Part shown: one piece after another, positions 21,711 through 31,116 of the stretch
How positions within the stretch are numbered: position 1 is the stretch's first letter
Layout: the number at the start of each line of letters is the position of its first letter
From: Tyzzerella sp.
GTDB lineage: Bacteria; Bacillota; Clostridia; Lachnospirales; Anaerotignaceae
Direction: 5' to 3'
Assembly: GCA_019415525.1 (NCBI GenBank)
Contig: DXZA01000067.1
Location: 310,001-374,000, forward strand
DNA length: 64,000 bases
Notes under the pieces: generated by a model
What the model was told of the DNA's origin: nothing
Seen by the model: the letters and a program-made list of their open reading frames with translations, nothing else
Databases searched by the model: none
Program-made: the position numbers and the translations under genes

Positions 21711-22741
21711 TAACTTTTATTTTTTTTATTATTTATATAAAGAGCAACTACAATTACACCATATGCTATAAATACTCTGAAAAACTCACCTATTTGAGTA
21801 TCTCCAAAAATATTTGCTCCTGCTTTTGGTGTAACAATAAAAAGAAAATAAAAAAGTAATGTTCCAACAATAGCGTTTGTAAACTTAGCTTTTTTTATAG
21901 ATGCACCACCAACAAGTATTGCTGCTGCTGCATACATTCCTACTTGCTCATGACTTCCAAATGTACTTAAAGTTCCTATATTTTGAAGTGATATAATTTG
22001 ACCTATGCCAGCAAATACAGTTGAAAGAACTATTGCAATAGTTCTAACTTTATTTACATTTATACCTTTCTCCTCTGCTGTTTTAATATCAAGACCTGTA
22101 ACCTTTATATCTTGTCCTAATTTTGTTTTACCAATGTACCATATAAAAACACAAAGCAATCCACATATAATAAGTGTAAAAAGTGGAATTTTTATCCCCA
22201 AAATTCTTATGTATGTAGGAAAACGGTCAAGACTGTATTTTATTATACCTAAGTCTATTGTACTTTTTATGCCTTTTCCACCTTCAACACCTATAACAGG
22301 ATTATTTATAGGTAAAGAAAGTATTATAAGCTGATATATACCTGAAAAGAAATATGCTGCAACAAGACCTGTTATCATTTCTCTACCCTTTGTTTTATTC
22401 ATTAAAAACCCTATAATTAAACCAAATGCAATTGATATAGGTATAGATATTAAAAATGCTGTAAATGCTCCTTCAATACCTTCAATATTCATTACAACAA
22501 CTGCTATAACAGCAAGTTGCCCTGCCATAGCACCAACTGTAAGAGCAAAATTTATACCCATTCCGGCAGATATAGGAATTATTAATGAAAGTACAATAAA
22601 AAGATTTCTTCCTAATCTTTCTATAAGGTCATTAATAACCATTTTAAATGATAAACCTGATATTAAAAATCCTAATATACCTAATATTATAAATATACAT
22701 GGAACTGTATAATCTCTAAATATATTTTTTAATGTTTTCAT
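21707..22741 (-). CDS. ABC transporter permease (BPD_transp_2), second of two
   Basis: A 344-residue inner-membrane permease of the RbsC/nucleoside type with about nine hydrophobic segments. FALTVGAMAGQLAVIAVVVM and KGREMITGLVAAYFFSGIYQ are typical of the family; the loop GLDIKTAEEKGINVNKVRTI is the ATPase-coupling helix. It overlaps the preceding permease by 4 bases (ATGA). Last gene of the DUF3798 importer operon; its end carries the -35 of the next operon. Confidence 0.9.
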   Translation of the reverse strand: MKTLKNIFRDYTVPCIFIILGILGFLISGLSFKMVINDLIERLGRNLFIVLSLIIPISAGMGINFALTVGAMAGQLAVIAVVVMNIEGIEGAFTAFLISIPISIAFGLIIGFLMNKTKGREMITGLVAAYFFSGIYQLIILSLPINNPVIGVEGGKGIKSTIDLGIIKYSLDRFPTYIRILGIKIPLFTLIICGLLCVFIWYIGKTKLGQDIKVTGLDIKTAEEKGINVNKVRTIAIVLSTVFAGIGQIISLQNIGTLSTFGSHEQVGMYAAAAILVGGASIKKAKFTNAIVGTLLFYFLFIVTPKAGANIFGDTQIGEFFRVFIAYGVIVVALYINNKKNKSY

Positions 22742-23727
22742 TTAATTCTTCTTCCCCCCTGTCTTACTAATGCAAAAAGTACTACACCATAACTTATAAC
22801 CATTCTAACAGAGTCTGAAAGAGATGAATCTGAAAAAACGCTATTTATAAATGGAGTTGAAACAGTCATTAAAAATTGAAATATACATACACCTAACAAA
22901 GCATTTAAAATAGATGCTTTTTTTATTGTTGCACCACCAATTAAAACACCTGCAACGGCAGCAAATGGCATCATAAGCGGTGCTTGATAAAGCTGTAAAA
23001 ATCCATATCCTGATGAATATACAAGTATACCTATTGCCCCTAAAATGTTTGAAATCATAACTCCAAGTATTCTATATTTATCAGGTTTTATACCACAATT
23101 AAGAGCATATTTAGGTTTTATACCTGCATTTTTCATAGCAATACCACTTTTTGTATGTAAAAATCCATATAATAAAATACATAATATAATAAAAAGAATT
23201 ACACTTCCAAAAACACCTAAAATACCACCAAAACTATTTTCAAGTGAAATTGTAGTTCTTAAACCTTTTCCTCCTATTGTCCAAACCATATCTGGACTTT
23301 TAAAAGGTAACATAACCCAACCTATTGACATGAGAGAAACCATAGAAAAACCTACATAAGTTCCAACTGTCATTTCATCACCTTTTATATTATTTAATAA
23401 CTTACCATACACTATTCCTGTTATGGCCGAAAGAATAATTCCAACAAAAACAGCAAATATAAATGATAATACGCCTGAAAAGCCAAGTTCTATGGCTAAT
23501 ACACCACCAAAAAGACCACAAAGTATACCTATTGATATTCCAAAGTTAAGACCAACTCCACAAATTATGGATGGAACCATAGCCAAAACTAATATTCCAT
23601 TCATACCAACTCTATTTAAGAAATCTATTAGCGTGCCTTTTTTAAAAAGCACGCACGCAATTATAATTATTATAACTCCTGAAAATATAGCGAACATATT
23701 TTCTTTTTTATTATTTTTTTGTGTCAA
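22738..23727 (-). CDS. ABC transporter permease (BPD_transp_2), first of two
   Basis: A 329-residue membrane subunit, similar in layout to the following permease and probably forming a heterodimer with it. Landmarks: VGLNFGISIGILCGLFGGVL near the N-terminus and the coupling helix NAGIKPKYALNCGIKPDKYR. The start is a TTG (23727) with GGAGTG upstream; it overlaps the ATPase stop by 4 bases, hence translational coupling. Confidence 0.9.
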   Translation of the reverse strand: MTQKNNKKENMFAIFSGVIIIIIACVLFKKGTLIDFLNRVGMNGILVLAMVPSIICGVGLNFGISIGILCGLFGGVLAIELGFSGVLSFIFAVFVGIILSAITGIVYGKLLNNIKGDEMTVGTYVGFSMVSLMSIGWVMLPFKSPDMVWTIGGKGLRTTISLENSFGGILGVFGSVILFIILCILLYGFLHTKSGIAMKNAGIKPKYALNCGIKPDKYRILGVMISNILGAIGILVYSSGYGFLQLYQAPLMMPFAAVAGVLIGGATIKKASILNALLGVCIFQFLMTVSTPFINSVFSDSSLSDSVRMVISYGVVLFALVRQGGRRIK

Positions 23728-25295
23728 TTTTTTTCACTCCCCTCTGAAATAGCCAATCCGAACTTCTCGGAAGGTTCTGACGATGACAATATACCACGTA
23801 ATTTTTTGTCGTTAAGTATGATAATTCTTTCACAATATTTTCTTAACTCACTAAGGTCACTTGATATCATAATAATAGTTAATCCTTTTTCTTTAGAAAT
23901 ATTAACAAGAGTTTCAAGTATATTTTTCTTAGCCAAAATATCAATTCCACGAGTAACTTCTGATACAACAAGTACTGAAAGATTTAATGCAAGTGCTTTT
24001 GCAATACAAACTTTTTGTTGATTGCCACCACTTAATTCGCCTACTTTTTGACTTGGATTTTCACATTTTATCCCTAGGTCTTTTATGCATTTTTCTGCAT
24101 ATTTTTTCATTTCTCTTTTATTTGCAAAATTTATAAAACCAATTTTTTTAATAAATTTATTATTTATATACATGGCACTTGTACAAATATTTTCATATAT
24201 ACTTCCTGCCAAATATAAGCCTGTACCTTTTCTATCATCAGATACATAAGCTATACCATTTTTTAAAGCATACTCACTATCACTATTTTTAAGCTTAATT
24301 CCATTAATATAAATATCACCTTTATAATTTATCATTCCACCTAAAACATCACCAAAAACTCCTCTACCCTGTCCTGATACTCCTGCAACACCTATAATTT
24401 CTCCTTTATATATATCAACTGATATATCTTCAATACTTTCATTTCCTTTTGTTGCAGTTACATTTTTTAAAGACATTATAATTTCATCATATTCTAATTT
24501 GTCTTTTTTATTAAACGTTTCAAATTGATTTTTTCCAATCATAAGCTCTGCAAGTTTTTCTTTTGTGATATTTTTATTTTCAAATGTACCTTCATTTTTT
24601 CCATTTCTAAGGACTGTTATTCTATCTGAATATTCTATTACCTCATCAAGCTTATGAGTTATAAATATTACAGAAACGCCTCTTTTTGAAATATTTTTTA
24701 TTATTTCACCAAAAACCTTACTTTCATTTTCAGTAAAAGCTGATGTTGGCTCATCAAATACAATTACCTTTATTCCTTTTCTTTTTATCTCTCTTCCAAT
24801 CTCAACAAAATGTTTTTCACCTACGGACAATTTATGACATATATCATTTGAATTTATATTATTTTTCATACTTTCCATAATTTTATTACTTTCATTAATC
24901 ATGGATTTTTCATCTATTATTTCAAGATTTTTTCCAAATATTTTGGAAATTATATTTTTATTTGTTATTTCATCATTAAGAAATATATTTTCCCAAACAG
25001 TAATATCATCTATAATTGCAAGTTCTTGTTTTGCAATTCCTATTCCTTCTTTTACAGCATCTTTAGGTGTTTTTATATTTACTTTTTTACCTTCAATATA
25101 AATTTCACCATCATAGCCACCGGTTTTTTCTATTATAGGCATACCACACAATATATTCATAAGTGTTGATTTACCTGCACCATTTTCACCAAGGAGAGCA
25201 TGTATTTCTCCCTTTTTAATATTTATTGAAATATTATCAAGAACAATACTATCACCATATTTTTTGCTTATATTTTTTATTTCAATAATATTCAA
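23724..25295 (-). CDS. ABC transporter ATPase with two fused cassettes (RbsA/MglA type)
   Basis: About 523 residues. First cassette: GENGAGKST Walker A, KLSVGEKHFVEIGREI signature (degenerate SVGEK) and VIVFDEPTSAFTENE Walker B. Second cassette: a degenerate Walker A region (GVSGQGRG), LSGGNQQKVCIAKAL and VLVVSEVTRGIDI, in which the catalytic Glu is conserved but Asp is replaced by Ser. This is the usual asymmetry of sugar/nucleoside-type ATPases. The start is a TTG (25295) preceded by GAGGTG; upstream codons run into the hairpin at 25320-25335 and are unlikely to be translated. Confidence 0.9.
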   Translation of the reverse strand: MNIIEIKNISKKYGDSIVLDNISINIKKGEIHALLGENGAGKSTLMNILCGMPIIEKTGGYDGEIYIEGKKVNIKTPKDAVKEGIGIAKQELAIIDDITVWENIFLNDEITNKNIISKIFGKNLEIIDEKSMINESNKIMESMKNNINSNDICHKLSVGEKHFVEIGREIKRKGIKVIVFDEPTSAFTENESKVFGEIIKNISKRGVSVIFITHKLDEVIEYSDRITVLRNGKNEGTFENKNITKEKLAELMIGKNQFETFNKKDKLEYDEIIMSLKNVTATKGNESIEDISVDIYKGEIIGVAGVSGQGRGVFGDVLGGMINYKGDIYINGIKLKNSDSEYALKNGIAYVSDDRKGTGLYLAGSIYENICTSAMYINNKFIKKIGFINFANKREMKKYAEKCIKDLGIKCENPSQKVGELSGGNQQKVCIAKALALNLSVLVVSEVTRGIDILAKKNILETLVNISKEKGLTIIMISSDLSELRKYCERIIILNDKKLRGILSSSEPSEKFGLAISEGSEKN

Positions 25296-25319
25296 AAAAA
25301 TCACCTCACAATTAAAATA

Positions 25320-25335
25320 GGGGGCGTAAGCCCCC
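25320..25335 (-). terminator. Intra-operon hairpin between DUF3798 gene and ATPase gene
   Basis: Six G-C pairs closing a 4-base loop, followed by a weak T-rich stretch on the minus strand. A probable partial terminator that lowers expression of the membrane and ATPase subunits relative to the binding protein. Confidence 0.7.
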
Positions 25336-25354
25336 ATTTTTATATTTTATATTT

Positions 25355-26494
25355 TTAGAAATTTACATAATTTTCAAGTATCATATATACATTTGAAATT
25401 TCTTCACCTGTTACAAGACTTTTATAGTTTGACATTTTAACTTTATCAGTTCCTGCAACTGTATCAAAAGCCTGTTTTAAAGCCTCTGGGTCATTTTTAC
25501 CATTTGTTTCACCATTACAATATTTTATAGCATATTCAACGGCAGACTCTATAATAGCCATATTAACAGGAGTTTCCCAAGTTGAAAATCTTCCTGTACC
25601 ATTTTTTTCTGCAACTTTTTCACGTATTGCTTCTATAATATAATCTGTATTTCCTGCATTTTCATCATCAACAGAAATACCTAAAGCAGTAGGATAACCA
25701 TGATATGGACTTGGACAACATTGTTGTGCAACAATAGCTCCACTATCAAGACTAGCTTTTATAAGTGGTTCTTGCATAGAACAATTTGTATTGAAGAAAC
25801 AAGTATTTTTTCCATATTCCTCAACTTTTTTAGGTATATCCTCTAAAATAAACATCTGTGCTCCTGATATTCCTAAATCTCCCATAGGGTCAGGACAAGT
25901 TTCTTCAACAAATTTTATACCAAGTCTTTCACATTCTTCTTTCATAAGCTCAAAACGCTCTTTATAAAGAGGTGATGACATATGTCTTGGGAAAGAATAA
26001 TGTACAAAAGTTTCTGCTCCCATATCTTTTGCCTGCTGTGGAATTGTATAACCCATATTTACTTCATCAGGGTGTATTAAAACATCAACTATTTCTGAAA
26101 GCATATCAGGGTCTTCAACTGTATTTCCGCATATAAGAAGTATATCCGGTCTTTCTTCTCTTACTTTCTCAAAGGCTGCTGATGCACCAGTAATACCTAT
26201 ACACATTATTATAGCCTTTATATCAGGGTCAGAAGCAAGCTGCATCATATTGGCTATTGTTGTTTCTTGTTCTTTAACAAAGTTATCAGGATATGTTACA
26301 CACTCTATCATATCACCATATTTTTCTTTAATCATTTGTGCAGCACGATATTCCTCTTCACCTTGTGCAACAGTTCCTGTCATAATACCTATTTTAAATC
26401 CTGTACTTTTTGAAGTTTCATTTGAAGAACAACCTGAAAGCACAGAAACAATAAGCATAACAGCCATAAAGACTGATGTAATTTTCTTTATCAA
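25355..26494 (-). CDS. DUF3798 family substrate-binding lipoprotein
   Basis: A 379-residue lipoprotein: signal peptide with lipobox LSGC (Cys about 22), then a type 1 periplasmic-binding fold (FKIGIMTGTVAQGEEEYRAA, PDIKAIIMCIGITGASAAFE). PF12683 (DUF3798) proteins are binding components of Firmicutes/Fusobacteria ABC systems of unknown ligand; the set of one binding protein, one double ATPase and two permeases resembles sugar, nucleoside or AI-2 importers. The conserved motif HGYPTALGISVDDENAG near residue 265 may line the site. TTG start with AAGGAGG. Confidence 0.88.
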   Translation of the reverse strand: MIKKITSVFMAVMLIVSVLSGCSSNETSKSTGFKIGIMTGTVAQGEEEYRAAQMIKEKYGDMIECVTYPDNFVKEQETTIANMMQLASDPDIKAIIMCIGITGASAAFEKVREERPDILLICGNTVEDPDMLSEIVDVLIHPDEVNMGYTIPQQAKDMGAETFVHYSFPRHMSSPLYKERFELMKEECERLGIKFVEETCPDPMGDLGISGAQMFILEDIPKKVEEYGKNTCFFNTNCSMQEPLIKASLDSGAIVAQQCCPSPYHGYPTALGISVDDENAGNTDYIIEAIREKVAEKNGTGRFSTWETPVNMAIIESAVEYAIKYCNGETNGKNDPEALKQAFDTVAGTDKVKMSNYKSLVTGEEISNVYMILENYVNF

Positions 26495-26713
26495 ATTACA
26501 AACCTCCTTAAATTAAAATGTCTTTTGATATAATACCAAAAAATACGACTAAAAACCATTAAACAATTGATTATTACAGCATTTTCTACAAATATAATAT
26601 CTTAAATACATTAATTTCTTTTAATATTGTATTATTTGCTACGGTGTTTTTCTTTTAATGATTATTTACACAAATAATATGTTTTAATCTAAATTTATTT
26701 ATAATAAAAAAAT

Positions 26714-26737
26714 AGGGTACAGAAAACTCTGTACCCT
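26714..26737 (-). terminator. Terminator of the G5/3D protein gene
   Basis: 10-bp arms (26714-26723 and 26728-26737), aaac loop, T7 run on the minus strand. Confidence 0.87.
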
Positions 26738-26767
26738 TCATAGTATTTAATGTGTATTTATTTAAAA

Positions 26768-27577
26768 TTAATCTAAAACATAAAGTGTAACATTTCTTAC
26801 ACCCCATGCAAATGCTTCTGACTTTGTATTATAACAAAGGTCAATTTTATTCCCTTTTATAGCTCCGCCTGTATCTTCTGCTACGGCAACACCATATCCT
26901 GGAACATATACTTTTGTACCAAGAGGAATTACTCTTGGGTCAACAGCTATAACACCTTTTGTAGCAGCAGTTCCTGATGCTGTTATACCATTACAACCTG
27001 CATCAAATCCTGTATAACCTGTTGCTTTTACCTGTATAGCGTCACTATAAACATATCCGTCTATTGTTTTTTTAGTACCTTTTTCAATTATTTTGTTTAC
27101 AGGTTCTTTTGTTCTTTTCTCATCAATTTTTTCTGAAGTTAAAACTTCTCCGCCTGAAACTGTTTCTTTTATTGTAATTTCGAGAACTCCTTCAGAACCT
27201 TCCTGAACAACTCTTTCTACACCATAATCAAGTGCGTCTGTTTCACGATACTCTACTGTAAAAGGTATCGCCTCTGTCTTTGTTATTATATTTTCTGTAA
27301 CAGATTTGATATTAATTATCATATTGCTACAAAGAGTTGTTGTTTCATTTACATTTTCAAGTCTGTAATCAGTGTCAATAAATTCTTCAATGCTTCCCAT
27401 AAGGTCGCCTACTGTTTCTTTTTCTGTACTAACCATTCTTGGCACACCGTCAATATTAATTATTACAGGTATACTATCATCAGAAGCTGAACCCTCAGGT
27501 GAAAATGCAGATGCTGTTCCTGTACACATTGCCAATATAAATACTACGATAGCAATTACTCTAAGTCGTTTAGTCAT
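26768..27577 (-). CDS. Secreted G5/3D-domain cell-wall protein (YabE/YuiC-like)
   Basis: A 269-residue exported protein: N-terminal signal segment (VIAIVVFILAMCTGTASA), a DUF348/ubiquitin-like piece (IPVIINIDGVPRMVSTEKET), a G5 domain (about 95-170, ERVVQEGSEGVLEITIKETV) and a C-terminal 3D domain with its three Asp (QVKATGYTGFDAGCNGITAS, VIAVDPRVIPLGTKVYVPGYG, AVAEDTGGAIKGNKIDLCY). The 3D domain is a lytic-transglycosylase-like fold (MltA/Rpf relatives), so it likely cleaves or remodels peptidoglycan, for example in germination or stationary phase. Monocistronic. Confidence 0.9.
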   Translation of the reverse strand: MTKRLRVIAIVVFILAMCTGTASAFSPEGSASDDSIPVIINIDGVPRMVSTEKETVGDLMGSIEEFIDTDYRLENVNETTTLCSNMIINIKSVTENIITKTEAIPFTVEYRETDALDYGVERVVQEGSEGVLEITIKETVSGGEVLTSEKIDEKRTKEPVNKIIEKGTKKTIDGYVYSDAIQVKATGYTGFDAGCNGITASGTAATKGVIAVDPRVIPLGTKVYVPGYGVAVAEDTGGAIKGNKIDLCYNTKSEAFAWGVRNVTLYVLD

Positions 27578-27769
27578 TATTTATTATCCTCCTTGGACTT
27601 TTTTAAAATTAATATAGATTGTTTTTTTGTGGGAAAGAGCTATCTATAAAAATTTTAAAATCCTATATCCTACTAGTTTTTATTTCTGACATTCACTTTC
27701 TTATTACTAAAATGCCTCTCTACAGTACTTTTTTATAACGTGCTCAGTGTCATAAATACTGCAAAAAAT

Positions 27770-27798
27770 AAAGACATATCATTAATTGATATATCTTT
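27770..27798 (-). terminator. Terminator of metG-tatD operon
   Basis: 12-bp stem (27770-27781 with 27787-27798, one G-U pair on the minus strand), followed by a T6 run; about 50 bases past the tatD stop. Confidence 0.78.
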
Positions 27799-27849
27799 AT
27801 CTTACTTACGAATATTATATTAACATATCTGTAACAATTATGCAACAAT

Positions 27850-28608
27850 TTATTTAAAAAACAACTGCTTTGCATTTAATTTTGTAATATTTGCAACTTT
27901 TTCAGGGCTTATATCTTTAATTTTTGCTATTTTTTCTACCACAAATTGTAAGTTTCTGGAATCATTTCTTTTACCTCTATTGGGAATAGGTGACAAATAA
28001 GGGCTATCAGTTTCTATAAGTATTTGTTCTAATTGTATAGCCTCTACAACCTCCACAAGTTTTTTAGCATTAGAAAAGGTTACAACACCGCCAACACCAA
28101 TATAAAATCCCATTTTTACGTAATCAAGAGCCATTTGAGCACTACCTGAATAACAATGTATTACACCTTTTCTTACTCCACTTTCTTTTATAATATCAAA
28201 TGTTTCCTGTGAAGCATCTCTTGAATGAATTATTACAGGTTTATTAAGTTCTTTAACAATTTCAAGTTGACGTTTAAACCAATATCTTTGTATATCTCTT
28301 GGTGAATTATCATAATAAAAATCAAGACCTATTTCACCTATTGCAACTACTTTTTTATGACTAGACATTTGACGGAGTTCGTCTAAATCACTTTCTTTCA
28401 TATTTTCAGCATCATGAGGGTGAACACCTACTGCTGCATATATATAGTCATATTTTTCGGCCATTTTTATGCTCTCTCTGGAGCTTTTCATATCACAGCC
28501 TACATTTATAACATAGTCTATACCGCAGGAAGGGAGAAGATTTAAAATCTCCTTCCTATCATCTTTAAAGCGTCCATCATCATAATGTGCATGGGACTCA
28601 AAATACAT
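27850..28608 (-). CDS. tatD: TatD family metal-dependent DNase
   Basis: A 252-residue TIM-barrel hydrolase. Metal ligands are seen as SHAHYDD (HxH), GEIGLDFYY (Glu), PVIIHSRDA, GVIHCYSG and LIETDSPYL (Asp), all in the right order. It works as 3'-5' exonuclease on DNA/RNA and may also trim D-Tyr-tRNA-like substrates in relatives. One base separates its ATG from the metG stop, the conserved metG-tatD arrangement of Firmicutes, so they are co-transcribed. Confidence 0.95.
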   Translation of the reverse strand: MYFESHAHYDDGRFKDDRKEILNLLPSCGIDYVINVGCDMKSSRESIKMAEKYDYIYAAVGVHPHDAENMKESDLDELRQMSSHKKVVAIGEIGLDFYYDNSPRDIQRYWFKRQLEIVKELNKPVIIHSRDASQETFDIIKESGVRKGVIHCYSGSAQMALDYVKMGFYIGVGGVVTFSNAKKLVEVVEAIQLEQILIETDSPYLSPIPNRGKRNDSRNLQFVVEKIAKIKDISPEKVANITKLNAKQLFFK

Positions 28609-28609
28609 A

Positions 28610-30580
28610 TTAGCCTACTTCTGCTCCACTTTCAAAGTCTTTTTTATCTACTGTTGCAAGAGAGAGATTTCCGTCACTATCTTCTGCTGCAAGTATCATA
28701 CCATATGAATATTCACCCATCATTTTTCTTGGTTTAAGGTTTGCAACTATTATTACTCTTTTACCTACCATTTCTTCTGGTGAATACCACTGTGAAATTC
28801 CTGAGAATATTACTCTTTCCTCATTACCAACTTTTACAACATTTCTTAAAAGTTTATTTGATTTTTTAACTTTTTCAGAAGAAATAACTTCTCCAACTTT
28901 AAGCTGTACTTTTAAGAAATCTTCTATTGTTATTTCTGGAACAGTTTCCTCTTCTTCTTTTTCTTCTTCTTTCTTTGACTGATTAGCAATAGAAGCAGCC
29001 TGTGCAGCTTTCATAGCTTCTTCAAGCTCTGCAAGTTCTTTTTTCATATCAATTCTTGGGAATATAGCATCACCTTTTGAAACAGCTACTTCACGTCCAA
29101 GAAGTCCCCAATTTTTGATAGAATCCCAAGCTGTCATTTCACCTTCTTTAATACCTATCTGTTTCCAAATAAGAGCAGGTGTATTAGGCATAAATGGCTG
29201 TATCATAATTGATACTATTCTTATACTTTCAGCTACATTATAAAGAGCATTTGCAAGAATATCTTTCTTTGTTTCGTCTTTTATAAGTATCCAAGGCTGA
29301 GTTTCGTCAATATATTTATTTGTTCTTCTTATAAGTGTCCAAATTTCATTAAGTGCATCACTAAAGAGCATTTTTTCCATTTTTTCTTCAACTTTTTCAA
29401 CTGTTTCTTTTGCAACACTTATAAGGTCAGCATCGAATTCTGTTTCTTTTTGTTCTTTTGGAAGTGTACCACCAAAATATTTTTCAATCATACCTGCTGT
29501 TCTTGAAACAAGGTTTCCAAGGTCATTTGCAAGGTCTGAGTTAATTCTTTGAATAAGAGCTTCATTTGAGAAATTTCCGTCTTGTCCAAAAGCAATTTCT
29601 CTTAAAAGGAAATAACGTATAGCATCAACACCATATTTTTCAACAAGAACGAATGGGTCAACGATATTTCCTACTGATTTTGACATTTTATTTCCGTTTA
29701 TTACAAGCCAACCATGTCCAAATATTTTCTTTGGAAGTGGAATATCAAGAGCCATAAGCATAGCTGGCCATATAATAGAATGGAAACGAACAATTTCTTT
29801 ACCTACAACATGTACATCTGCTGGCCAATATTTTTTAAATAATGAATCATCATCTGAACCATAGCCTAAAGCAGTAATATAGTTTGAAAGAGCATCAATC
29901 CAAACATATACAATATGCCCCTTATCAAACTCAACAGGAATACCCCAAGTAAATGATGTACGGCTTACTGCAAGGTCTTCAAGTCCTGGTTTTAAGAAAT
30001 TGTTTATCATTTCATTCTGACGAGTTGCAGGCTGAAGCCATTCAGGATTTTCTTCCATATATTTAATAATTCTATCCTGATATTTTGAAAGTCTAAAGAA
30101 ATAGCTTTCTTCTTTTACTTTTTCAACTTCACGACCACAGTCAGGGCATTTTCCATCTACAAGCTGATGTTCTGTATAGAAAGTTTCACAAGGTGTACAA
30201 TACCAACCTTCATATTCACTTTTATAAATATCACCTTGGTCATAAAGTCTTTTGAATATTTTCTGAACAGCTTTTACATGATACTCATCTGTTGTACGAA
30301 TAAATTTATCATATGATATATCAAGTTTCTGCCATAAATCTTTAAATGTAGCAACAACTTTATCTGTATATGCTTTTGGTGTTGTTCCTTGTGAATCTGC
30401 AATACGTTCTATTTTCTGACCATGTTCATCACTTCCTGTAAGGAACATTACATCATATCCTCTAAGTCTTTTATATCTAGCCATTGTATCTGTAGCAACA
30501 GTACAATATGAATGACCAATATGAAGTTTATCACTTGGATAATATATTGGTGTAGTTATATAGAATTTTTCTTTTTCCAA
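28610..30580 (-). CDS. metG: Methionyl-tRNA synthetase
   Basis: Class I synthetase charging tRNA-Met, about 656 residues. HIGH motif LHIGHSY at about 19-25; zinc finger CTPC...CPDC at about 130-150; KMSKS in NGNKMSKSVGN at about 300; the anticodon-binding helical domain; and a C-terminal EMAPII-like tRNA-binding domain (about 550-656, IEDFLKVQLKVGEVISSEKV). The start is a TTG at 30580 with GGAGGG 6 bases upstream; the longer frame extends through the promoter. No T-box is visible in the short leader. Confidence 0.96.
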   Translation of the reverse strand: MEKEKFYITTPIYYPSDKLHIGHSYCTVATDTMARYKRLRGYDVMFLTGSDEHGQKIERIADSQGTTPKAYTDKVVATFKDLWQKLDISYDKFIRTTDEYHVKAVQKIFKRLYDQGDIYKSEYEGWYCTPCETFYTEHQLVDGKCPDCGREVEKVKEESYFFRLSKYQDRIIKYMEENPEWLQPATRQNEMINNFLKPGLEDLAVSRTSFTWGIPVEFDKGHIVYVWIDALSNYITALGYGSDDDSLFKKYWPADVHVVGKEIVRFHSIIWPAMLMALDIPLPKKIFGHGWLVINGNKMSKSVGNIVDPFVLVEKYGVDAIRYFLLREIAFGQDGNFSNEALIQRINSDLANDLGNLVSRTAGMIEKYFGGTLPKEQKETEFDADLISVAKETVEKVEEKMEKMLFSDALNEIWTLIRRTNKYIDETQPWILIKDETKKDILANALYNVAESIRIVSIMIQPFMPNTPALIWKQIGIKEGEMTAWDSIKNWGLLGREVAVSKGDAIFPRIDMKKELAELEEAMKAAQAASIANQSKKEEEKEEEETVPEITIEDFLKVQLKVGEVISSEKVKKSNKLLRNVVKVGNEERVIFSGISQWYSPEEMVGKRVIIVANLKPRKMMGEYSYGMILAAEDSDGNLSLATVDKKDFESGAEVG

Positions 30581-30616
30581 AATAATCCCTCCAAAATATT
30601 TGATTTTCTGAAAAAT

Positions 30617-30645
30617 ATTATATATGTTTTGAAAACAAAATGCAA
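30617..30645 (-). promoter_or_regulatory. Promoter of metG-tatD
   Basis: Minus strand: TTGCAT (30640-30645), 17 bases, TATAAT (30617-30622), about 37 bases before the start codon. Confidence 0.65.
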
Positions 30646-30725
30646 TTAAAGGAAAAAAGTAAATATATTTTGAATATAAAAACAAAATACAAAATTCATA
30701 ATGTTTTTTTGTTAATTCTCAATTA

Positions 30726-30754
30726 TTGAAAAAACAGCTTGTATATGATATTAT
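30726..30754 (+). promoter_or_regulatory. Promoter of the HPr-like gene
   Basis: TTGAAA (30726-30731), 17-base spacer, TATTAT (30749-30754). Confidence 0.6.
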
Positions 30755-30796
30755 TAAAAAAAGGTAAAACGTTAAACAGGGGGTTTGTGTTTTTTT

Positions 30797-31057
30797 ATGG
30801 TAGAAGGTATTGCGAAAGTTATAAATCCTACCGGTCTTCATGCCGCACCAGCCTCACAGCTAACACATTTTACCAATCAATTTAAGTGCAAGATTCATTT
30901 TGTGCAGAACGGTATGAGCTCAAATGCAAAAAGTATATTAAATATTCTTGCTTTAGGTATTGAACAAGGTACAAATGTTACTGTGCGTGTTGACGGCCCT
31001 AATGAAAAACGTGTTCTTAGAGATGTTATACATTATATAGAAACACTTGAAGACTAA
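30797..31057 (+). CDS. HPr-family phosphocarrier protein with altered active site
   Basis: An 86-residue HPr fold. The phosphorylatable His15 (PTGLHAAPAS) and the regulatory Ser46 (NAKSILNIL) are at canonical positions, so it may be a target of HPr kinase. Arg17, next to the active His and almost invariant in PTS HPr (GLHARPA), is Ala here. This argues for a regulatory or alternative role rather than, or beside, the general PTS carrier. ATG 30797 is preferred, 13 bases after GGGGG; TTG 30785 would add four residues. A single gene with its own promoter and terminator. Confidence 0.85.
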   Translation: MVEGIAKVINPTGLHAAPASQLTHFTNQFKCKIHFVQNGMSSNAKSILNILALGIEQGTNVTVRVDGPNEKRVLRDVIHYIETLED

Positions 31058-31063
31058 AAATTT

Positions 31064-31098
31064 AGGTATCCATAAAGTTTTTAACTTTATGGATACCT
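31064..31098. terminator. Bidirectional terminator
   Basis: Perfect 16-bp arms (31064-31079, 31083-31098) with a ttt loop, followed by T5. It separates the HPr-like gene from the convergent aminopeptidase gene. Confidence 0.88.
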
Positions 31099-31116
31099 TT
31101 TTATTTTACTTTTTTA

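Noticed and set aside
30581..30784. T-box or SAM riboswitch in the metG leader
   Set aside because: The predicted leader is about 30 bases and lacks any conserved element.
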